Numbered from the stretch's first letter, positions 24,166-34,544 are shown. The stretch: DNA of 64,000 nt from Agrilactobacillus composti DSM 18527 = JCM 14202 (GCF_001436375.1 NZ_AZGA01000016.1:84391-148390); one strand, 5' to 3'. The notes: a model not told the origin generated them from the sequence alone. Numbers and translations are program-made.

Positions 24166-25314
24166 ATGTCTGAAGAAAATCGTATTGAATTATTAAGAAA
24201 AATTTTAAAAATAGCATCTGTTAATGATAAAGAGAGTCAAGTGGCCAATATCATCCAGGATTTTTTGGGGGATCAGCCAAACATCACCTTTAAACGGGTC
24301 CAATATGCGCCTGGTCGAGAAAACTTAATCATTGATGTTAACGCGCCCACCACCCAAAAACGGGTCCTAGGCTTCAATGGTCACATGGATGTGGTGGACC
24401 CCGGGGATACAGATCTATGGACTTACCCGCCCTTTGCGGCGAAGATTACCAAGAGCCGCATTTACGGTCGGGGTACATCCGATATGAAGGCTGGCGTGGC
24501 GGCCATGGTCAGTGCCTTAAAAGAACTATTGGCAGAAGATTTTACATTTAATGGCGGTTTACGCCTACTGCTGACGGTGGGTGAAGAAATCGACAACTTT
24601 GGCGCCCGGCAATTAGCTGACTTGGGCTATGCCAAACCGTTAACTGCTTTGATCGTGGGTGAACCCACTAATCACACCATGTGGTATGCCCACAAAGGGA
24701 TCATTGATTTTACGGCAACCGCCTATGGCAAAAGTGCCCATGGCGCCATGCCACAGTTAGGAATCAATGCCATTGATCATTTGTTTGATTTTTATGCCCA
24801 GGCCAAAAAAATGATGGCCCCTATCTTAGCCACAACAGACCCCGCCTTGGGCCATACAACGTTTAATGTCACCTTGATCAATGGGGGTAATCAAATCAAT
24901 AGCATCCCCCAAGCCGCCCGTTTACGGGGCAATATCCGCACGGTAACCGCCGTTTCTAACCAAACTATTCAAGCTACCTTGCAGCAAGCCGCCGCAGTCA
25001 CTAATAAGCTACCAAAACACAAAATTGATTTGAGTATCGATTCCAGTATTGACGCGATTGCCAGTGATGCCCATTCAGAAATCATTGAAATCGCGCAAGC
25101 TGCGGCTAGGGCTAACGATTGGCCTGAAGTCGTGACCACTGGGGCACCAACCACCGATGCTTCCTTATTTAAATCCAAATGTCCGAATCTGCCCTTTGTC
25201 ATTTTAGGCCCAGGTAATAATACAGCTCATCAAGTAGATGAATATGTGACGCTGGAGGATTTTAACAAAATTACCGCTATTTATAAAAACATTATCCAAC
25301 AATATTTAAGTTAA
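24166..25314 (+). CDS. M20 family metallopeptidase (ArgE/DapE-like deacylase)
   Basis: The protein has 382 aa. The metal and catalytic motifs are GHMDVVDPG (His73, Asp75), GRGTSDMKAG (Asp106), VGEEID (about 139-143) and GEPTN (Glu166), and a dimerisation domain occupies about 175-285. It hydrolyses an amide bond in an N-acyl amino acid or succinyl-diaminopimelate; the two are hard to tell apart. It is divergent from glmS, and a shared bidirectional terminator separates it from glmM. An acetylornithine/succinyl-DAP desuccinylase assignment is possible but not proven. Confidence 0.87.
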   Translation: MSEENRIELLRKILKIASVNDKESQVANIIQDFLGDQPNITFKRVQYAPGRENLIIDVNAPTTQKRVLGFNGHMDVVDPGDTDLWTYPPFAAKITKSRIYGRGTSDMKAGVAAMVSALKELLAEDFTFNGGLRLLLTVGEEIDNFGARQLADLGYAKPLTALIVGEPTNHTMWYAHKGIIDFTATAYGKSAHGAMPQLGINAIDHLFDFYAQAKKMMAPILATTDPALGHTTFNVTLINGGNQINSIPQAARLRGNIRTVTAVSNQTIQATLQQAAAVTNKLPKHKIDLSIDSSIDAIASDAHSEIIEIAQAAARANDWPEVVTTGAPTTDASLFKSKCPNLPFVILGPGNNTAHQVDEYVTLEDFNKITAIYKNIIQQYLS

Positions 25315-25316
25315 CA

Positions 25317-25360
25317 AAAGGCGCTGAAAATCTTGGTTATTCAAGATTTTCAGCGCCTTT
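25317..25360. terminator. Bidirectional terminator between M20 gene and glmM
   Basis: A perfect 19-bp stem (AAAGGCGCTGAAAATCTTG) with a GTTATT loop is flanked by A and T runs in both directions, so it can terminate both convergent genes. Confidence 0.92.
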
Positions 25361-25365
25361 AATTT

Positions 25366-26724
25366 TTAAGCTTCGCCCATGGCGTTGCGGACAACGTCGG
25401 CGATACGATCCACGTAATTATTCACTTTTTCTTCAGTTGCGGCTTCACCCATCACCCGTAATAAAGGTTCTGTGCCACTCGGCCGGACTAATATGCGACC
25501 ATCGCCAGCCATCTCTTTTTCAACCGTATCAATTGCTGCGGTGATTTCAGGATAATTCTGCCAGTTTTTCTTATCGCGCACTTTGATGTTGACCAACTTT
25601 TGTGGATAAGTATGCACTTCACCGGCTAATTCTGATAACTTCTTACCAGTGACTTTCATGACATTTAACAATTGCAGCCCAGTCAACATGCCATCCCCAG
25701 TATTATGATAGTCAAATAAAATGATGTGGCCGGATTGTTCGCCACCTAAATTGTAACCATTTTTACGCATTTCTTCTACGACATAACGGTCACCTACGGC
25801 CGTTTGCACGGATTTCAAGTTATTGGCCGCCATAGCTTTATATAAGCCAATATTACTCATCACCGTGGTGACAATAGTTTCTTGTTTTAAACGTCCCTTG
25901 GCGCTGAAATACTTGCCTAGGATAAACATAATTTTATCCCCATCGACAATATTGCCTAATTCATCGACGGCAATGCACCGATCGCCGTCTCCATCAAAGG
26001 CCAGCCCGGCATCGGCATTTTGAGCCACCACTGTTTTAGCTAATTGTTGGGGATGAGTCGAGCCAACATTTTTATTAATATTTAACCCATCTGGCTTTGT
26101 GGCAATTGTGGTGAAGTCCGTTTCCACATCAGCAAATAACCGACTAACTAAGTTAGACGTTGAACCATTAGCCGCATCTAGCACAATATTTAAACCGGAT
26201 AAATCATCAGGTAACGTCTGGGCTAAAAATTGTAAGTATTTTAAAGAGCCTTCTGGATAGTCCTCAACAGTTCCTAACCCAGCAGCAGAAGGTCTCGGCA
26301 AGTCATCAGTTGGGGCATCGATATAGGCCTCAATTTCTTCTTCAGTTTCATCAGACAACTTATAGCCATCAGAGCCAAAGAATTTGATGCCGTTATCTTC
26401 TGCAGGATTGTGGGAAGCAGAAATCATGATCCCAGCATCGGCATCTTGGACCCGAATTAAATAGGCCACAGCCGGTGTTGTGATCACCCCTAGATCTAAC
26501 ACTTCGATTCCTACTGATAATAGGCCCGAAATCAACGCGTCTTTTAACATGGGCCCGGAAATCCGCGTATCTGTTGCCACTAATACCCGGGGTTGTTTAT
26601 TTTTGTCCGTATTGTGCTGGGTTAACACATAACCACCAGCGCGCCCCAATTTAAAGGCCATTTCTGGTTTTAAACCCTTGTTGGCAATGCCACGAACACC
26701 ATCAGTTCCAAAATACTTTGTCAT
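25366..26724 (-). CDS. glmM: Phosphoglucosamine mutase
   Basis: The protein has 452 aa from ATG 26724 (SD GAGAGGT; the TTG at 26739 lies before the SD). It starts [14 protein letters not shown], the GlmM signature. The active-site phosphoserine is in ISASHNP (about 101-107), the Mg site is AFDGDGDR, and the sugar-binding GGEQSGH and RPSGTEP motifs are present. It interconverts GlcN-6-P and GlcN-1-P. It follows cdaR and cdaA in a conserved operon; in Firmicutes GlmM is known to bind CdaA and lower c-di-AMP synthesis. Confidence 0.98.
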   Translation of the reverse strand: MTKYFGTDGVRGIANKGLKPEMAFKLGRAGGYVLTQHNTDKNKQPRVLVATDTRISGPMLKDALISGLLSVGIEVLDLGVITTPAVAYLIRVQDADAGIMISASHNPAEDNGIKFFGSDGYKLSDETEEEIEAYIDAPTDDLPRPSAAGLGTVEDYPEGSLKYLQFLAQTLPDDLSGLNIVLDAANGSTSNLVSRLFADVETDFTTIATKPDGLNINKNVGSTHPQQLAKTVVAQNADAGLAFDGDGDRCIAVDELGNIVDGDKIMFILGKYFSAKGRLKQETIVTTVMSNIGLYKAMAANNLKSVQTAVGDRYVVEEMRKNGYNLGGEQSGHIILFDYHNTGDGMLTGLQLLNVMKVTGKKLSELAGEVHTYPQKLVNIKVRDKKNWQNYPEITAAIDTVEKEMAGDGRILVRPSGTEPLLRVMGEAATEEKVNNYVDRIADVVRNAMGEA

Positions 26725-26751
26725 TTTTATACCTCTCAACTATCTAATTAA

Positions 26752-27891
26752 TTATTGATCGTCGCTACTGTCTTGAGACGACTGTTGTGTACTACTAGAT
26801 GAACTGCTTGAACTCTTGGTAGACGATGAACTAGCTGTTGACTGTGCATCGCTTGTTGCCGACTGCTGGGAAGTACTTTGACTACCTGCAGTACTAGCAC
26901 TACTTTGTTGGGAATCACTCGTGTCACTACTGCCTGTCTTCGTCACCTTAATGATCACCTGAATACTGTTTGGATCCACACTGTCCAAACCCGTATCCTT
27001 TAAATTAATCTTAACAGTTCGGTTAATCGTCCCCGTGGCCCCAGTAACATCCACAGGTACGGTCAATTTCTTGAGTTTATCTAAAACACTTTGAACCCCA
27101 TAGACTTTGACCGTCTTAGAATCACTGGAGAAATCGTAATGGGCCGTTTTATCGGCTGTGCCAGTTTGGCTAAAGTCTAGTGCCACATTTTTACTAGGCA
27201 AATAGATTGGAATATTCACATGAACGGTCTGAGGATCTAACAAGACATTTACAATTTTGCCGGCACTATCCACAGCTTGCAGTAAAACTTCTTGATCCAC
27301 ATCCGTCTTACGACCCTTAGAAACACTAACGTTGGCAATCACTTGACTGACCTTGCTGATATCTGTTCTAGATCCAGTAGCTGTCACAGTTTCTTGACTC
27401 AATCTAGCGGTGCCGATCTTATAACCCTCAGCAACACTTTCTTGATTAAATTGTAACTGGATCGGGAATTTACGAGTTTGTTTTGGCTGGATATCCACCG
27501 TAATATACTTCGGGGCAATACGATAAGCCAATTCCTTATTGATGCCCTGCTGGGTCAATTTAACCACATGCTTCCCCACACTTAAATTACGCAAATCGGC
27601 AATCACTTTAAAATTTTGCGTGTTCACCGTAGTGGTAACCAAAGCACTGGGCCCTTCTAAATGAACAGTTACTTTTTCAGGATATCCGGTAATAAAATAC
27701 CGATTCGTATCACTTTGAACCTCTAAGGGCACTTTCACAGACGCCTTTTTAGTAGCCAAAACCTGTTGATTATTTTCAGTAGACCCCCGGGTAGTGGACA
27801 AGCGACCCACATTGACATAAGCAAATAGGCCTAGGGCAAATATTAGTGAAATGACTTTGTAGACCCATGGTCGGTTAAACAAATTGTTCAC
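26752..27891 (-). CDS. cdaR: CdaR (YbbR-domain) regulator of c-di-AMP cyclase
   Basis: The protein has 379 aa. One membrane helix (about 10-27) is followed by three to four YbbR repeats (about 45-325). The C-terminal 55 residues are a Ser/Thr/Gln-rich low-complexity tail, ending in SSDDQ. It is external to the membrane and modulates CdaA. It starts with GTG, 3 bp after the cdaA stop, and precedes glmM by 27 bp. The low-complexity tail is a lineage feature with no known role; such tails often vary in length between strains. Confidence 0.93.
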   Translation of the reverse strand: MNNLFNRPWVYKVISLIFALGLFAYVNVGRLSTTRGSTENNQQVLATKKASVKVPLEVQSDTNRYFITGYPEKVTVHLEGPSALVTTTVNTQNFKVIADLRNLSVGKHVVKLTQQGINKELAYRIAPKYITVDIQPKQTRKFPIQLQFNQESVAEGYKIGTARLSQETVTATGSRTDISKVSQVIANVSVSKGRKTDVDQEVLLQAVDSAGKIVNVLLDPQTVHVNIPIYLPSKNVALDFSQTGTADKTAHYDFSSDSKTVKVYGVQSVLDKLKKLTVPVDVTGATGTINRTVKINLKDTGLDSVDPNSIQVIIKVTKTGSSDTSDSQQSSASTAGSQSTSQQSATSDAQSTASSSSTKSSSSSSSSTQQSSQDSSDDQ

Positions 27892-27894
27892 GTG

Positions 27895-28728
27895 CTAGGC
27901 CCCCCTTTTGAAGACACCGTCAATAAATTCGCGAATGCCATTTTTTTCGGTTGGCTCAGGTATTAATTGCGTATTCAAATACTTCAAATAGTCTTTTTGC
28001 GTCAAATCTCTGAGTAATTCGCTGTTCTTTGTGATGGTCACCCCGCCAGTTTCTTCAGAAACCACAATGGTCAAGGCATCAGTAACTTCACTGATACCCA
28101 CAGCGGCCCGATGTCTAGTCCCTAATTCTTTGGGGATCATATTGCTTTCTGACAAAGGCAAGTAAGCCGCGGCCACAGCGATTTTGCCATCGCGAATAAT
28201 CACCGCACCATCATGTAACGGCGTATTGGGGATGAAGATATTGATCAACAACTCCCCGGTGACATCCGCGTCTAGCGGAATCCCAGTTTCAATATAATCC
28301 TCTAGACCGGTGGACATCTGAATGGTGATCAAAGCCCCAATACGGCGTTTTGACATATACTGAATCGCCTTATCTAAGCCCTTGATCATGTTCTCGGTTT
28401 CTTGATTGATATCTTGGCCATTGCGTCTAAACAAGGCACTACGCCCGATATGTTCCAACCCCCGACGGATTTCTGGTTGAAAAATCACAACCAGCGCCAA
28501 GACACCCCAATTGATGACCTGATCCATGATGTAAGAGACCGTCTGCAGATTCAAAAACCAACTGATCAATTTGATGGCGATAATTACTGCGATCCCCTTC
28601 ATCAGCTGTACTGCCTTGGTGCCCTTCATCAACATTATTAACTTATAAATAAAATACCAGACCACTGCAATGTCAATGACATTCATTAAATTTTGCAACG
28701 TCCAAATGCTTGACCAATTAATTGACAT
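27895..28728 (-). CDS. cdaA: Diadenylate cyclase CdaA (c-di-AMP synthase)
   Basis: The protein has 277 aa from ATG 28728 with the SD AGGAGGT 5 nt upstream. Three N-terminal helices (about 13-30, 43-60, 68-86) precede the DAC domain. The signature residues LHDGAVIIRDG (about 171-181) and GTRHRAAVGISE (about 203-214) are intact. It makes c-di-AMP, which controls potassium and osmolyte homeostasis and the cell wall. CdaR and GlmM, its partners, follow. The candidate c-di-AMP receptor KtrA is encoded at 51.5 kb. Confidence 0.97.
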   Translation of the reverse strand: MSINWSSIWTLQNLMNVIDIAVVWYFIYKLIMLMKGTKAVQLMKGIAVIIAIKLISWFLNLQTVSYIMDQVINWGVLALVVIFQPEIRRGLEHIGRSALFRRNGQDINQETENMIKGLDKAIQYMSKRRIGALITIQMSTGLEDYIETGIPLDADVTGELLINIFIPNTPLHDGAVIIRDGKIAVAAAYLPLSESNMIPKELGTRHRAAVGISEVTDALTIVVSEETGGVTITKNSELLRDLTQKDYLKYLNTQLIPEPTEKNGIREFIDGVFKRGA

Positions 28729-28758
28729 CCGGGACCTCCTAAAAAAATCATCCGTGTT

Positions 28759-28767
28759 ATTATACCA
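28759..28767 (-). promoter_or_regulatory. Extended -10 promoter of cdaA-cdaR-glmM
   Basis: On the minus strand TGGTATAAT (TGn plus TATAAT) lies about 31 bp before the cdaA start. A -35-like TTCAAC is 18 bp upstream. Confidence 0.65.
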
Positions 28768-28885
28768 TGAAACCTGGTTCATGTTGAATGTTCAATCCAG
28801 CCCACAACATAAATATTAACCAATTTTTGGAAAAGTTTGGTAGAATGAATACAATTGTTTGAATCTTATCATTGGAGTCTTAATT

Positions 28886-29551
28886 TTGAAAAAAACCCAA
28901 TTACAGTGGCTGATTCGCTTGGCTTATGGTTTCTTTTTACTGTTTGCATTCTTCTTTATCACCGAGCCTTTCGACTTTATCTTTTTAAACACCCTACTAG
29001 CTTATATCCCAATTGAATTAGGTTTTCATTTGGGTAACGGTCACCCCAAACATAACGGCTTATTTTTAATCATCAGCATTTTGTGGTTGCTATTTTATCC
29101 CAACAACCCCTACTTAATAACGGACCTCTTTCACCTGTCCTTGTTACACCCTTATAATCCCGTGACCTTACTGATCAGAGAAAGCCCCCATTTGTGGTTG
29201 TACTTCGCCTACCTGGTGGGGATTGCCTTGGTTTCTACCATCATCGGTTTTGCCACCTTAAAAAATGTGGCCCACCAAATTGCCCAACGTTTCTTTAAAG
29301 CCAGCCTTAAAGCTAGGTTCATCGTCTTAGAACTCATTTTATTTCTAACCAGTATTGGCATTTATATTGGCCGCTTCTTACGTATCCACACCGTTTATCT
29401 ACTGGATCCTAAAGCCATTTTAAAACCCATCGCCAATATGTGGCAATTAAACAGCTGGCTGTTCTTCTTAACCATTTTCATTCTGTGCAATTGCATCTAT
29501 CTAAGTATTTATATTTTTGGTAAATTAACTGATAATTCTACAGACAATTAA
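28886..29551 (+). CDS. DUF1361 membrane protein
   Basis: The protein has 221 aa from TTG 28886, chosen because GGAG is 8 nt upstream; an earlier TTG at 28859 lies before that SD. There are about six helices. The run FYPNNPYLITDLFHL is the DUF1361 hallmark. The function is unknown. It is divergent from cdaA and is a single-gene unit ending at a bidirectional terminator shared with potD. Confidence 0.8.
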   Translation: MKKTQLQWLIRLAYGFFLLFAFFFITEPFDFIFLNTLLAYIPIELGFHLGNGHPKHNGLFLIISILWLLFYPNNPYLITDLFHLSLLHPYNPVTLLIRESPHLWLYFAYLVGIALVSTIIGFATLKNVAHQIAQRFFKASLKARFIVLELILFLTSIGIYIGRFLRIHTVYLLDPKAILKPIANMWQLNSWLFFLTIFILCNCIYLSIYIFGKLTDNSTDN

Positions 29552-29596
29552 AAAAGTATTGATTGCTATGAAACTTTAGGCAATCAATACTTTTTT
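29551..29596. terminator. Bidirectional terminator between DUF1361 gene and potD
   Basis: GTATTGATTGC and GCAATCAATAC form an 11-bp stem with a 13-nt loop, flanked by A5 and T6, so it can serve both convergent genes. Confidence 0.88.
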
Positions 29597-29599
29597 ATT

Positions 29600-30673
29600 T
29601 TAACTATGCATCTTAAATTCCAAGAACAGGTCATTGTATTGTTGGACCCATTTGGTGCCTAGATCCGCATACACTTCAAGGTGTTTCATCGCGGCAGCTG
29701 GGGGATAAAATTGGCGATCTTCCCGAACGGCCTTAGGCAATAAAGCTTTGGCTTTATTATTGGGAGTGGCATAACCGATGTATTCCGCATTTTGCGCCGC
29801 ATTTTTAGGTTCCAACATGAAATTGATAAAAGCATAGGCGGCCTTTTGATGTTTGGCCGTTTTTGGCATGACGATATTGTCAAACCATAAGTTACTGCCT
29901 TCTGTTGGTACCACATAATGCAAATGGCTGTTGCCAGCCAGCATTTCTGAGGCTTCCCCGGACCAAGTTACAGCCAAGGGGGCTTCGTTGGCAATCATGT
30001 ACATTTTGATTTCATCGGCCACCACGGCTTTGGTGTTCGGGGCCAGTTTGTTCAAGGTCCCCGCGGCCTGTTGCAGTTGACTGAGATTCGTGGAATTCAT
30101 ACTATAACCATCCCGGACCAAGGCAAAACCCATGATATCCCGGGCACTGTCCACGAGCATGATACTATTGCGCCATTTAGGATTCCAGAGATCCTGCCAA
30201 TGCTGCATCTCATCAGCCCGGACGTATTTATCATTATAAATAATGCCCAGTGTTCCCCAAAAGTAAGGGACAGAATAACGATTATCGGGGTCAAAGGATT
30301 GATTCAAAAATTGTGCGTTAATGTTGCCCAACCCCTTTAGTTTGCGGTGGTCAATGGGTAGTAACAATTTAGCCTTCCGCATTTTTTGAATCATGTAGTC
30401 ACTGGGCACGGCAATATCATAAGCAGTCCCCCCTTGTTGAATCTTGGTAAACATGGCTTCATTGCTATCGAAGGTTTCATATTTTACTTGGTAACCAGTC
30501 TGTTTCTCAAATTTAGAAATCAGGGCTGGATCAATATAATCCCCCCAGTTAAAAATAGTCAACGTCTTAGCCGCATCGCCTTGGCCAGAAGCTTGATTTA
30601 ACTGGTGCACTCCCAGTCCCAATAACGCACTGATAATAACGATCACGATGGCAAATAATCCAAAACGTTTCAT
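29600..30673 (-). CDS. potD: Spermidine/putrescine-binding protein PotD
   Basis: The protein has 357 aa. An N-terminal helix (about 5-25) with no lipobox cysteine suggests it stays attached by an uncleaved signal anchor. The mature domain begins LTIFNWGDYIDP, the PotD/PotF family hallmark, followed by YETFDSNEAMFTKIQQG and YDIAVPSDYM. It captures polyamines outside the cell. It is the last gene of potABCD, overlapping potC by 4 bp. Confidence 0.93.
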   Translation of the reverse strand: MKRFGLFAIVIVIISALLGLGVHQLNQASGQGDAAKTLTIFNWGDYIDPALISKFEKQTGYQVKYETFDSNEAMFTKIQQGGTAYDIAVPSDYMIQKMRKAKLLLPIDHRKLKGLGNINAQFLNQSFDPDNRYSVPYFWGTLGIIYNDKYVRADEMQHWQDLWNPKWRNSIMLVDSARDIMGFALVRDGYSMNSTNLSQLQQAAGTLNKLAPNTKAVVADEIKMYMIANEAPLAVTWSGEASEMLAGNSHLHYVVPTEGSNLWFDNIVMPKTAKHQKAAYAFINFMLEPKNAAQNAEYIGYATPNNKAKALLPKAVREDRQFYPPAAAMKHLEVYADLGTKWVQQYNDLFLEFKMHS

Positions 30674-31491
30674 TTGAGATAAGCCCCCCCTCTTTGACGT
30701 TTGTTACGTCGCGATTGGGTGTAATGGTTAATAAAATAATAACCCACAATTAAAACAATGGAGAAAATAAACATTAAAGCTGATAAAGCGTTGATTTCCA
30801 GATTAATACCTTGTCGCGCTCGGGAATAAATTTCCACAGATAAAGTGGCAAAACCATTCCCGGTAACAAAGAAGGTGACTGCAAAATCATCTAAAGAATA
30901 GGTAAAGGCCATGAAATAGCCTGAAAAAACACTAGGTAAAATAAAGGGTAAAATAACTTGGCTTAAAATCTGCCAACCATTCGCCCCTAAATCCCGGGCA
31001 GCATCGATCATGGTGGCATCCATTTCCCGCAAGCGGGGCAATACTAGGAGCACCACAATGGGGATCGAAAAGGCAATATGGCTGACTAATACGGATCCAA
31101 AACCTAAAGTCACGCCTAGGGCAGTAAATAAAATCAAAAAGCTAGCCCCAATAATAACGTCGGGTGATACCATCAAAATATTGTTTAAACTTAAAATTAA
31201 ATTGCGCCAATGCTTATTTTGGACCCGGTAAATCCCCAAGGCCCCCATGGTCCCAATAATTGTGGCCACTAATGAGGACAATACCGCCACGATCAAGGTA
31301 TCTAACACGATGACGATCAGGCGACTATCAGAAAAAAGCGTCTGATAGTGGCTGAAGGTAAAGCCCTTAAAATTAGACATGCTTTTGCCGGTGCTAAAAG
31401 AATAAAAAATTAAGTAAAAAATTGGCAGGTACAATAAGGCAAAAGCAAAAACCAAATAAACCCGGCCCAGCCAATGTTTCTTTTCGGTCAT
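30670..31491 (-). CDS. potC: Polyamine ABC transporter permease PotC
   Basis: The protein has 273 aa with six membrane helices. The EAA loop is DAARDLGANGWQILSQVILPFILP (about residue 168). It is the second permease of the polyamine importer, paired with PotB. Starts and stops overlap with neighbours by 4 bp on both sides, so the operon is translationally coupled. Confidence 0.93.
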   Translation of the reverse strand: MTEKKHWLGRVYLVFAFALLYLPIFYLIFYSFSTGKSMSNFKGFTFSHYQTLFSDSRLIVIVLDTLIVAVLSSLVATIIGTMGALGIYRVQNKHWRNLILSLNNILMVSPDVIIGASFLILFTALGVTLGFGSVLVSHIAFSIPIVVLLVLPRLREMDATMIDAARDLGANGWQILSQVILPFILPSVFSGYFMAFTYSLDDFAVTFFVTGNGFATLSVEIYSRARQGINLEINALSALMFIFSIVLIVGYYFINHYTQSRRNKRQRGGAYLK

Positions 31492-32318
31492 GATTTCGCC
31501 TTACCTTTCCGACCGCCAGCGGTCAATGCCATGGTGATAAACATAATAATGATCAAGACCACCCCAATGGTACTACCCATGCCCCAGTTCATCGTAGTCA
31601 TGAAGTGCTCTTCGATGGCGGTCCCGAGGGTGATCACTTTATTCCCACCAATCAAGCGGGTAATCATAAATAAACTCAAAGATGGAATGAACACGGCTTG
31701 TACCCCGGAACGGACCCCATTAATACTCATGGGAAAAATAACCCGCCATAGGGTCTGAAAGTTGTTGGCCCCTAAGTCATGGCTAGCATTGATAATCGCG
31801 GGGTCAATATCCACCAAGGAATTATAAATTGGTAAAATCATAAAGGGAATCTGGATATAAGCAGCTACTAAAATAAAACTGGTGTTAGTGAACAATAATT
31901 GCTGGGGCCCCACCCCAATAAAAGTCAAAAAATTATTGACCGAGCCCGATTGGGAAAAGATGCCAATGAAGGCATAAGCTTTTAATAACAAATTAATCCA
32001 AGTTGGTAAAATAATCAGTAAAATCCATAATTGCCGATGTTCTAGTTTCGTTAAAAAGTAAGCCGTTGGGTAACTGATGGCTAACGTCAATACGGTAATT
32101 AAAAAGGCAAACCAAAAGGAATTAAACGTCATGCGTAAATAAACACTAGAACTTAAATAAGTCCGATAATTGCTCAAGGTCAGCGAGTGATCGATGCCAA
32201 AAAAGGATTGATAAACGATCAAAGCCACCGGGGCAATGACAAATAGCCCAATCCACAAAAAGTATAATGAGAAATAAGGCAGGCGGTTAGTCTTAGTCAG
32301 CGTTGTCACCTTCTTCAT
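31488..32318 (-). CDS. potB: Polyamine ABC transporter permease PotB
   Basis: The protein has 276 aa with six helices. The EAA loop is [20 protein letters not shown] (about residue 192). The start overlaps the end of potA by 26 bp; no clear SD is seen in front of ATG 32318, and a GTG at 32309 is a possible alternative. With PotC it forms the membrane channel. Confidence 0.92.
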   Translation of the reverse strand: MKKVTTLTKTNRLPYFSLYFLWIGLFVIAPVALIVYQSFFGIDHSLTLSNYRTYLSSSVYLRMTFNSFWFAFLITVLTLAISYPTAYFLTKLEHRQLWILLIILPTWINLLLKAYAFIGIFSQSGSVNNFLTFIGVGPQQLLFTNTSFILVAAYIQIPFMILPIYNSLVDIDPAIINASHDLGANNFQTLWRVIFPMSINGVRSGVQAVFIPSLSLFMITRLIGGNKVITLGTAIEEHFMTTMNWGMGSTIGVVLIIIMFITMALTAGGRKGKAKS

Positions 32319-33399
32319 ATTGACTCAAGCGGGCGTCAAAGTCAGCTTCATCTTCATTAAACCGCATGACATGCAAGGCATTGGGGGTAAAACTTAACCC
32401 GACTTTATCTTTATCTTCAATAGAGTTTGTGGCATAAATCAGCCACTGATTGCCATCTTCATCATGACTATTAATTTCAAAGTGATCCCCTCTAAACAAC
32501 TGGGAATCCACATGCACCACTAATTTCCCCTGTTCTGGGGTAGTGACATCAATATCTTCAGGGCGCAAAACAACTTCGACTTTTTCATTAGGCCGCATCC
32601 CCGCGTCCGCACATTCAAAGGTCTTGCCCACAAAGGCGACTTCATAATCCCGTACCATGACTCCTGGAACGATATTGCTGGCGCCGATAAAATTCGCCAC
32701 AAAATGGTTGATGGGTTCATCATAAATATCCACGGGTGTGCCACTTTGTTGAATCTTGCCATCATTCATCACTAAAATTTCATCACTCATGGCCAGGGCT
32801 TCTTCTTGATCATGGGTCACAAATAAGAAGGTGATACCTAGGCGCTGTTGCAACGAACGTAATTCGTATTGCATTTGTTGGCGTAGTTTTTGATCTAATG
32901 CGGATAAAGATTCGTCTAACAATAACAAGCGCGGTTCATTAACGATTGCCCGAGCAATGGCGACCCGCTGTTGTTGTCCGCCCGAAAGTTCAGAGATCAT
33001 CCGATTTTCATAGCCATCCATTTGGATCACCTTTAAAACAGCAACTACCCGGTCGTCAATCTCCGACTTAGCCATTTTTTTGAGCCGTAGCCCAAAAGCC
33101 ACATTATCAAAGACATTTAAATGGGGAAAAAGGGCATAATTTTGAAATACCGTATTTACTTTGCGTTTTTCCGCTGGTAAATTAGTAATATCTTGGCCAT
33201 CGAATAAAACTTTACCCTTGTCAGCTAAAATCAGACCAGAAACGGTTCGAAGAATTGTGGTTTTGCCTGAACCAGAAGGCCCCAAAAAAGAGTAAAATTT
33301 ACCCTGATCCAAGGTAAAATTAATATCATCTAAGGCTGTAAAATCGTCAAAATACTTATACACATGCTGCAATTCTAATATCGTCTCTGTCTTTGCCAT
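32293..33399 (-). CDS. potA: Polyamine ABC transporter ATP-binding protein PotA
   Basis: The protein has 368 aa. Walker [10 protein letters not shown] is near residue 40, the signature LSGGQQQR near 140, Walker [13 protein letters not shown] near 160, and a TOBE-type regulatory domain covers about 270-350. ATG 33399 is chosen over 33405 because AAGAGGA is 8 nt from the former. First gene of potABCD. In many lactobacilli murB directly precedes potA; here an oxidoreductase and an antiporter lie between, so the pair has been split. Confidence 0.94.
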   Translation of the reverse strand: MAKTETILELQHVYKYFDDFTALDDINFTLDQGKFYSFLGPSGSGKTTILRTVSGLILADKGKVLFDGQDITNLPAEKRKVNTVFQNYALFPHLNVFDNVAFGLRLKKMAKSEIDDRVVAVLKVIQMDGYENRMISELSGGQQQRVAIARAIVNEPRLLLLDESLSALDQKLRQQMQYELRSLQQRLGITFLFVTHDQEEALAMSDEILVMNDGKIQQSGTPVDIYDEPINHFVANFIGASNIVPGVMVRDYEVAFVGKTFECADAGMRPNEKVEVVLRPEDIDVTTPEQGKLVVHVDSQLFRGDHFEINSHDEDGNQWLIYATNSIEDKDKVGLSFTPNALHVMRFNEDEADFDARLSQYEEGDNAD

Positions 33400-33428
33400 T
33401 TCCATTCCTCTTTTGCTTTTTTCTCTTT

Positions 33429-33474
33429 AAGAAGGTGGTACACCTTTCTTGAAAACGTTATAATAACGTTATAA
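33429..33474. promoter_or_regulatory. Putative operator region between potA and oxidoreductase
   Basis: An inverted repeat AGGTG-GTA-CACCT (33433-33445) is followed by a tandem direct repeat AACGTTATAAT (33454-33464 and 33465-33475). TGAAAACGTTATAA (33450-33463) is one base off the cre consensus. The second TATAAT (33470-33475) is a likely -10 for the oxidoreductase gene, about 34 bp upstream of its start. Confidence 0.45.
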
Positions 33475-33508
33475 TTGTAAGTATTAACTTAATTTTTGGA
33501 GGATCATA

Positions 33509-34507
33509 ATGTCTGATTATCAAGCGCTAAGTCTGATCAAGCAAGGCGATCAAGTTCAGCCTGAATATATTTCCAAAGAACTCCCCAAACTACAAGATGG
33601 CCATGTCTTAATCCGCGTACAATACTCCAGCATCAATCGCAAAGATGCTTTAATGCTAGACCCTAACAGTGGGGTCGTTCATGATTACCCCATCATCCCC
33701 GGCATTGATTTTTCCGGCATGGTTATTAAATCCAAAGATCCCCGTTTTTTTGTCGGGGACAAAGTTGTGGGCACCGGCTTTGATTTTGGCATTAAACACC
33801 CTGGCGGTTACGCTGAATTTATCACGGCTTCCGCCGATCAAGTCTTTAAAATTCCCCGGCCGTTAACCATGCGTGACGCCATGATCTTAGGCACCGCCGG
33901 ATTAACAGCAGCCATAAGTTTAAGCCAATTTCTACAAATACGCCAGACCATTGACAAAACAATTCCAATTTTAGTAACCGGCGTGACTGGCGGTGTTGGT
34001 GGCTTAACGCTAGCCATGCTGCATAAGTTGGGTTTTAAAAACATCACTGCGGTCACCCGCCGTACCGATGTCAATGATTATCTAGTCAATTTAGGGGCTA
34101 GTACGATTTTAACCCCGACTGATTTAGCCAATCCCCAAGCAAAGCCTTTATTAAAGGGCAAATATATGGCTATTTTAGACAGCGTTGGCGGCCAATTACT
34201 GGGGGATTTATTGGGTCAGGTCCAATATGGCGGTCGTGTGATTACCAGCGGCAATGCGGCCGGTAATGATTTCAAAGCCAATGTCTTGCCCTTCATCCTC
34301 CGCAGCATTAGCCTCATAGGTGTGGATTCGGTGAATTATCCCGCCCAAGACCGTCAAGAGTTATGGCAATTATTATCTTCAGCCTTTCGTCTAGATGGGG
34401 AACACTCTGTGGCGGTTCATGAGATCGCCTTTGAAGATATGGTCCCCCATCTTAAAGCTTTTATGTCTGGCAGTAATTTAGGTCGGACCATCGTCGCCTT
34501 TCCATAA
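33509..34507 (+). CDS. MDR-family NAD(P)H quinone/acryloyl-CoA-type oxidoreductase (YhdH/YhfP)
   Basis: The protein has 332 aa with no zinc ligands. The N-terminal GroES-like half contains SSINRKDALM and YPIIPGIDFSGMV. The Rossmann motif is TGVTGGVGGLTLAMLHKLGF (about 155-175). These match YhdH/YhfP, medium-chain reductases known to act on acrylyl-CoA in proteobacteria. Here the substrate is not established. SD GGAGGAT precedes ATG. It is divergent from potA. Confidence 0.88.
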   Translation: MSDYQALSLIKQGDQVQPEYISKELPKLQDGHVLIRVQYSSINRKDALMLDPNSGVVHDYPIIPGIDFSGMVIKSKDPRFFVGDKVVGTGFDFGIKHPGGYAEFITASADQVFKIPRPLTMRDAMILGTAGLTAAISLSQFLQIRQTIDKTIPILVTGVTGGVGGLTLAMLHKLGFKNITAVTRRTDVNDYLVNLGASTILTPTDLANPQAKPLLKGKYMAILDSVGGQLLGDLLGQVQYGGRVITSGNAAGNDFKANVLPFILRSISLIGVDSVNYPAQDRQELWQLLSSAFRLDGEHSVAVHEIAFEDMVPHLKAFMSGSNLGRTIVAFP

Positions 34508-34510
34508 ACC

Positions 34511-34542
34511 AAAGGGTACTGCCAAGTTGCAGTGCCTTTTTT
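34511..34542 (+). terminator. Intrinsic terminator after the oxidoreductase
   Basis: AAAGGGTACTGC-caagtt-GCAGTGCCTTTTTT forms a stem with a single bulge and a T run on the plus strand. It is also close to the antiporter stop on the minus strand and could act on both. Confidence 0.75.
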
Positions 34543-34544
34543 GA

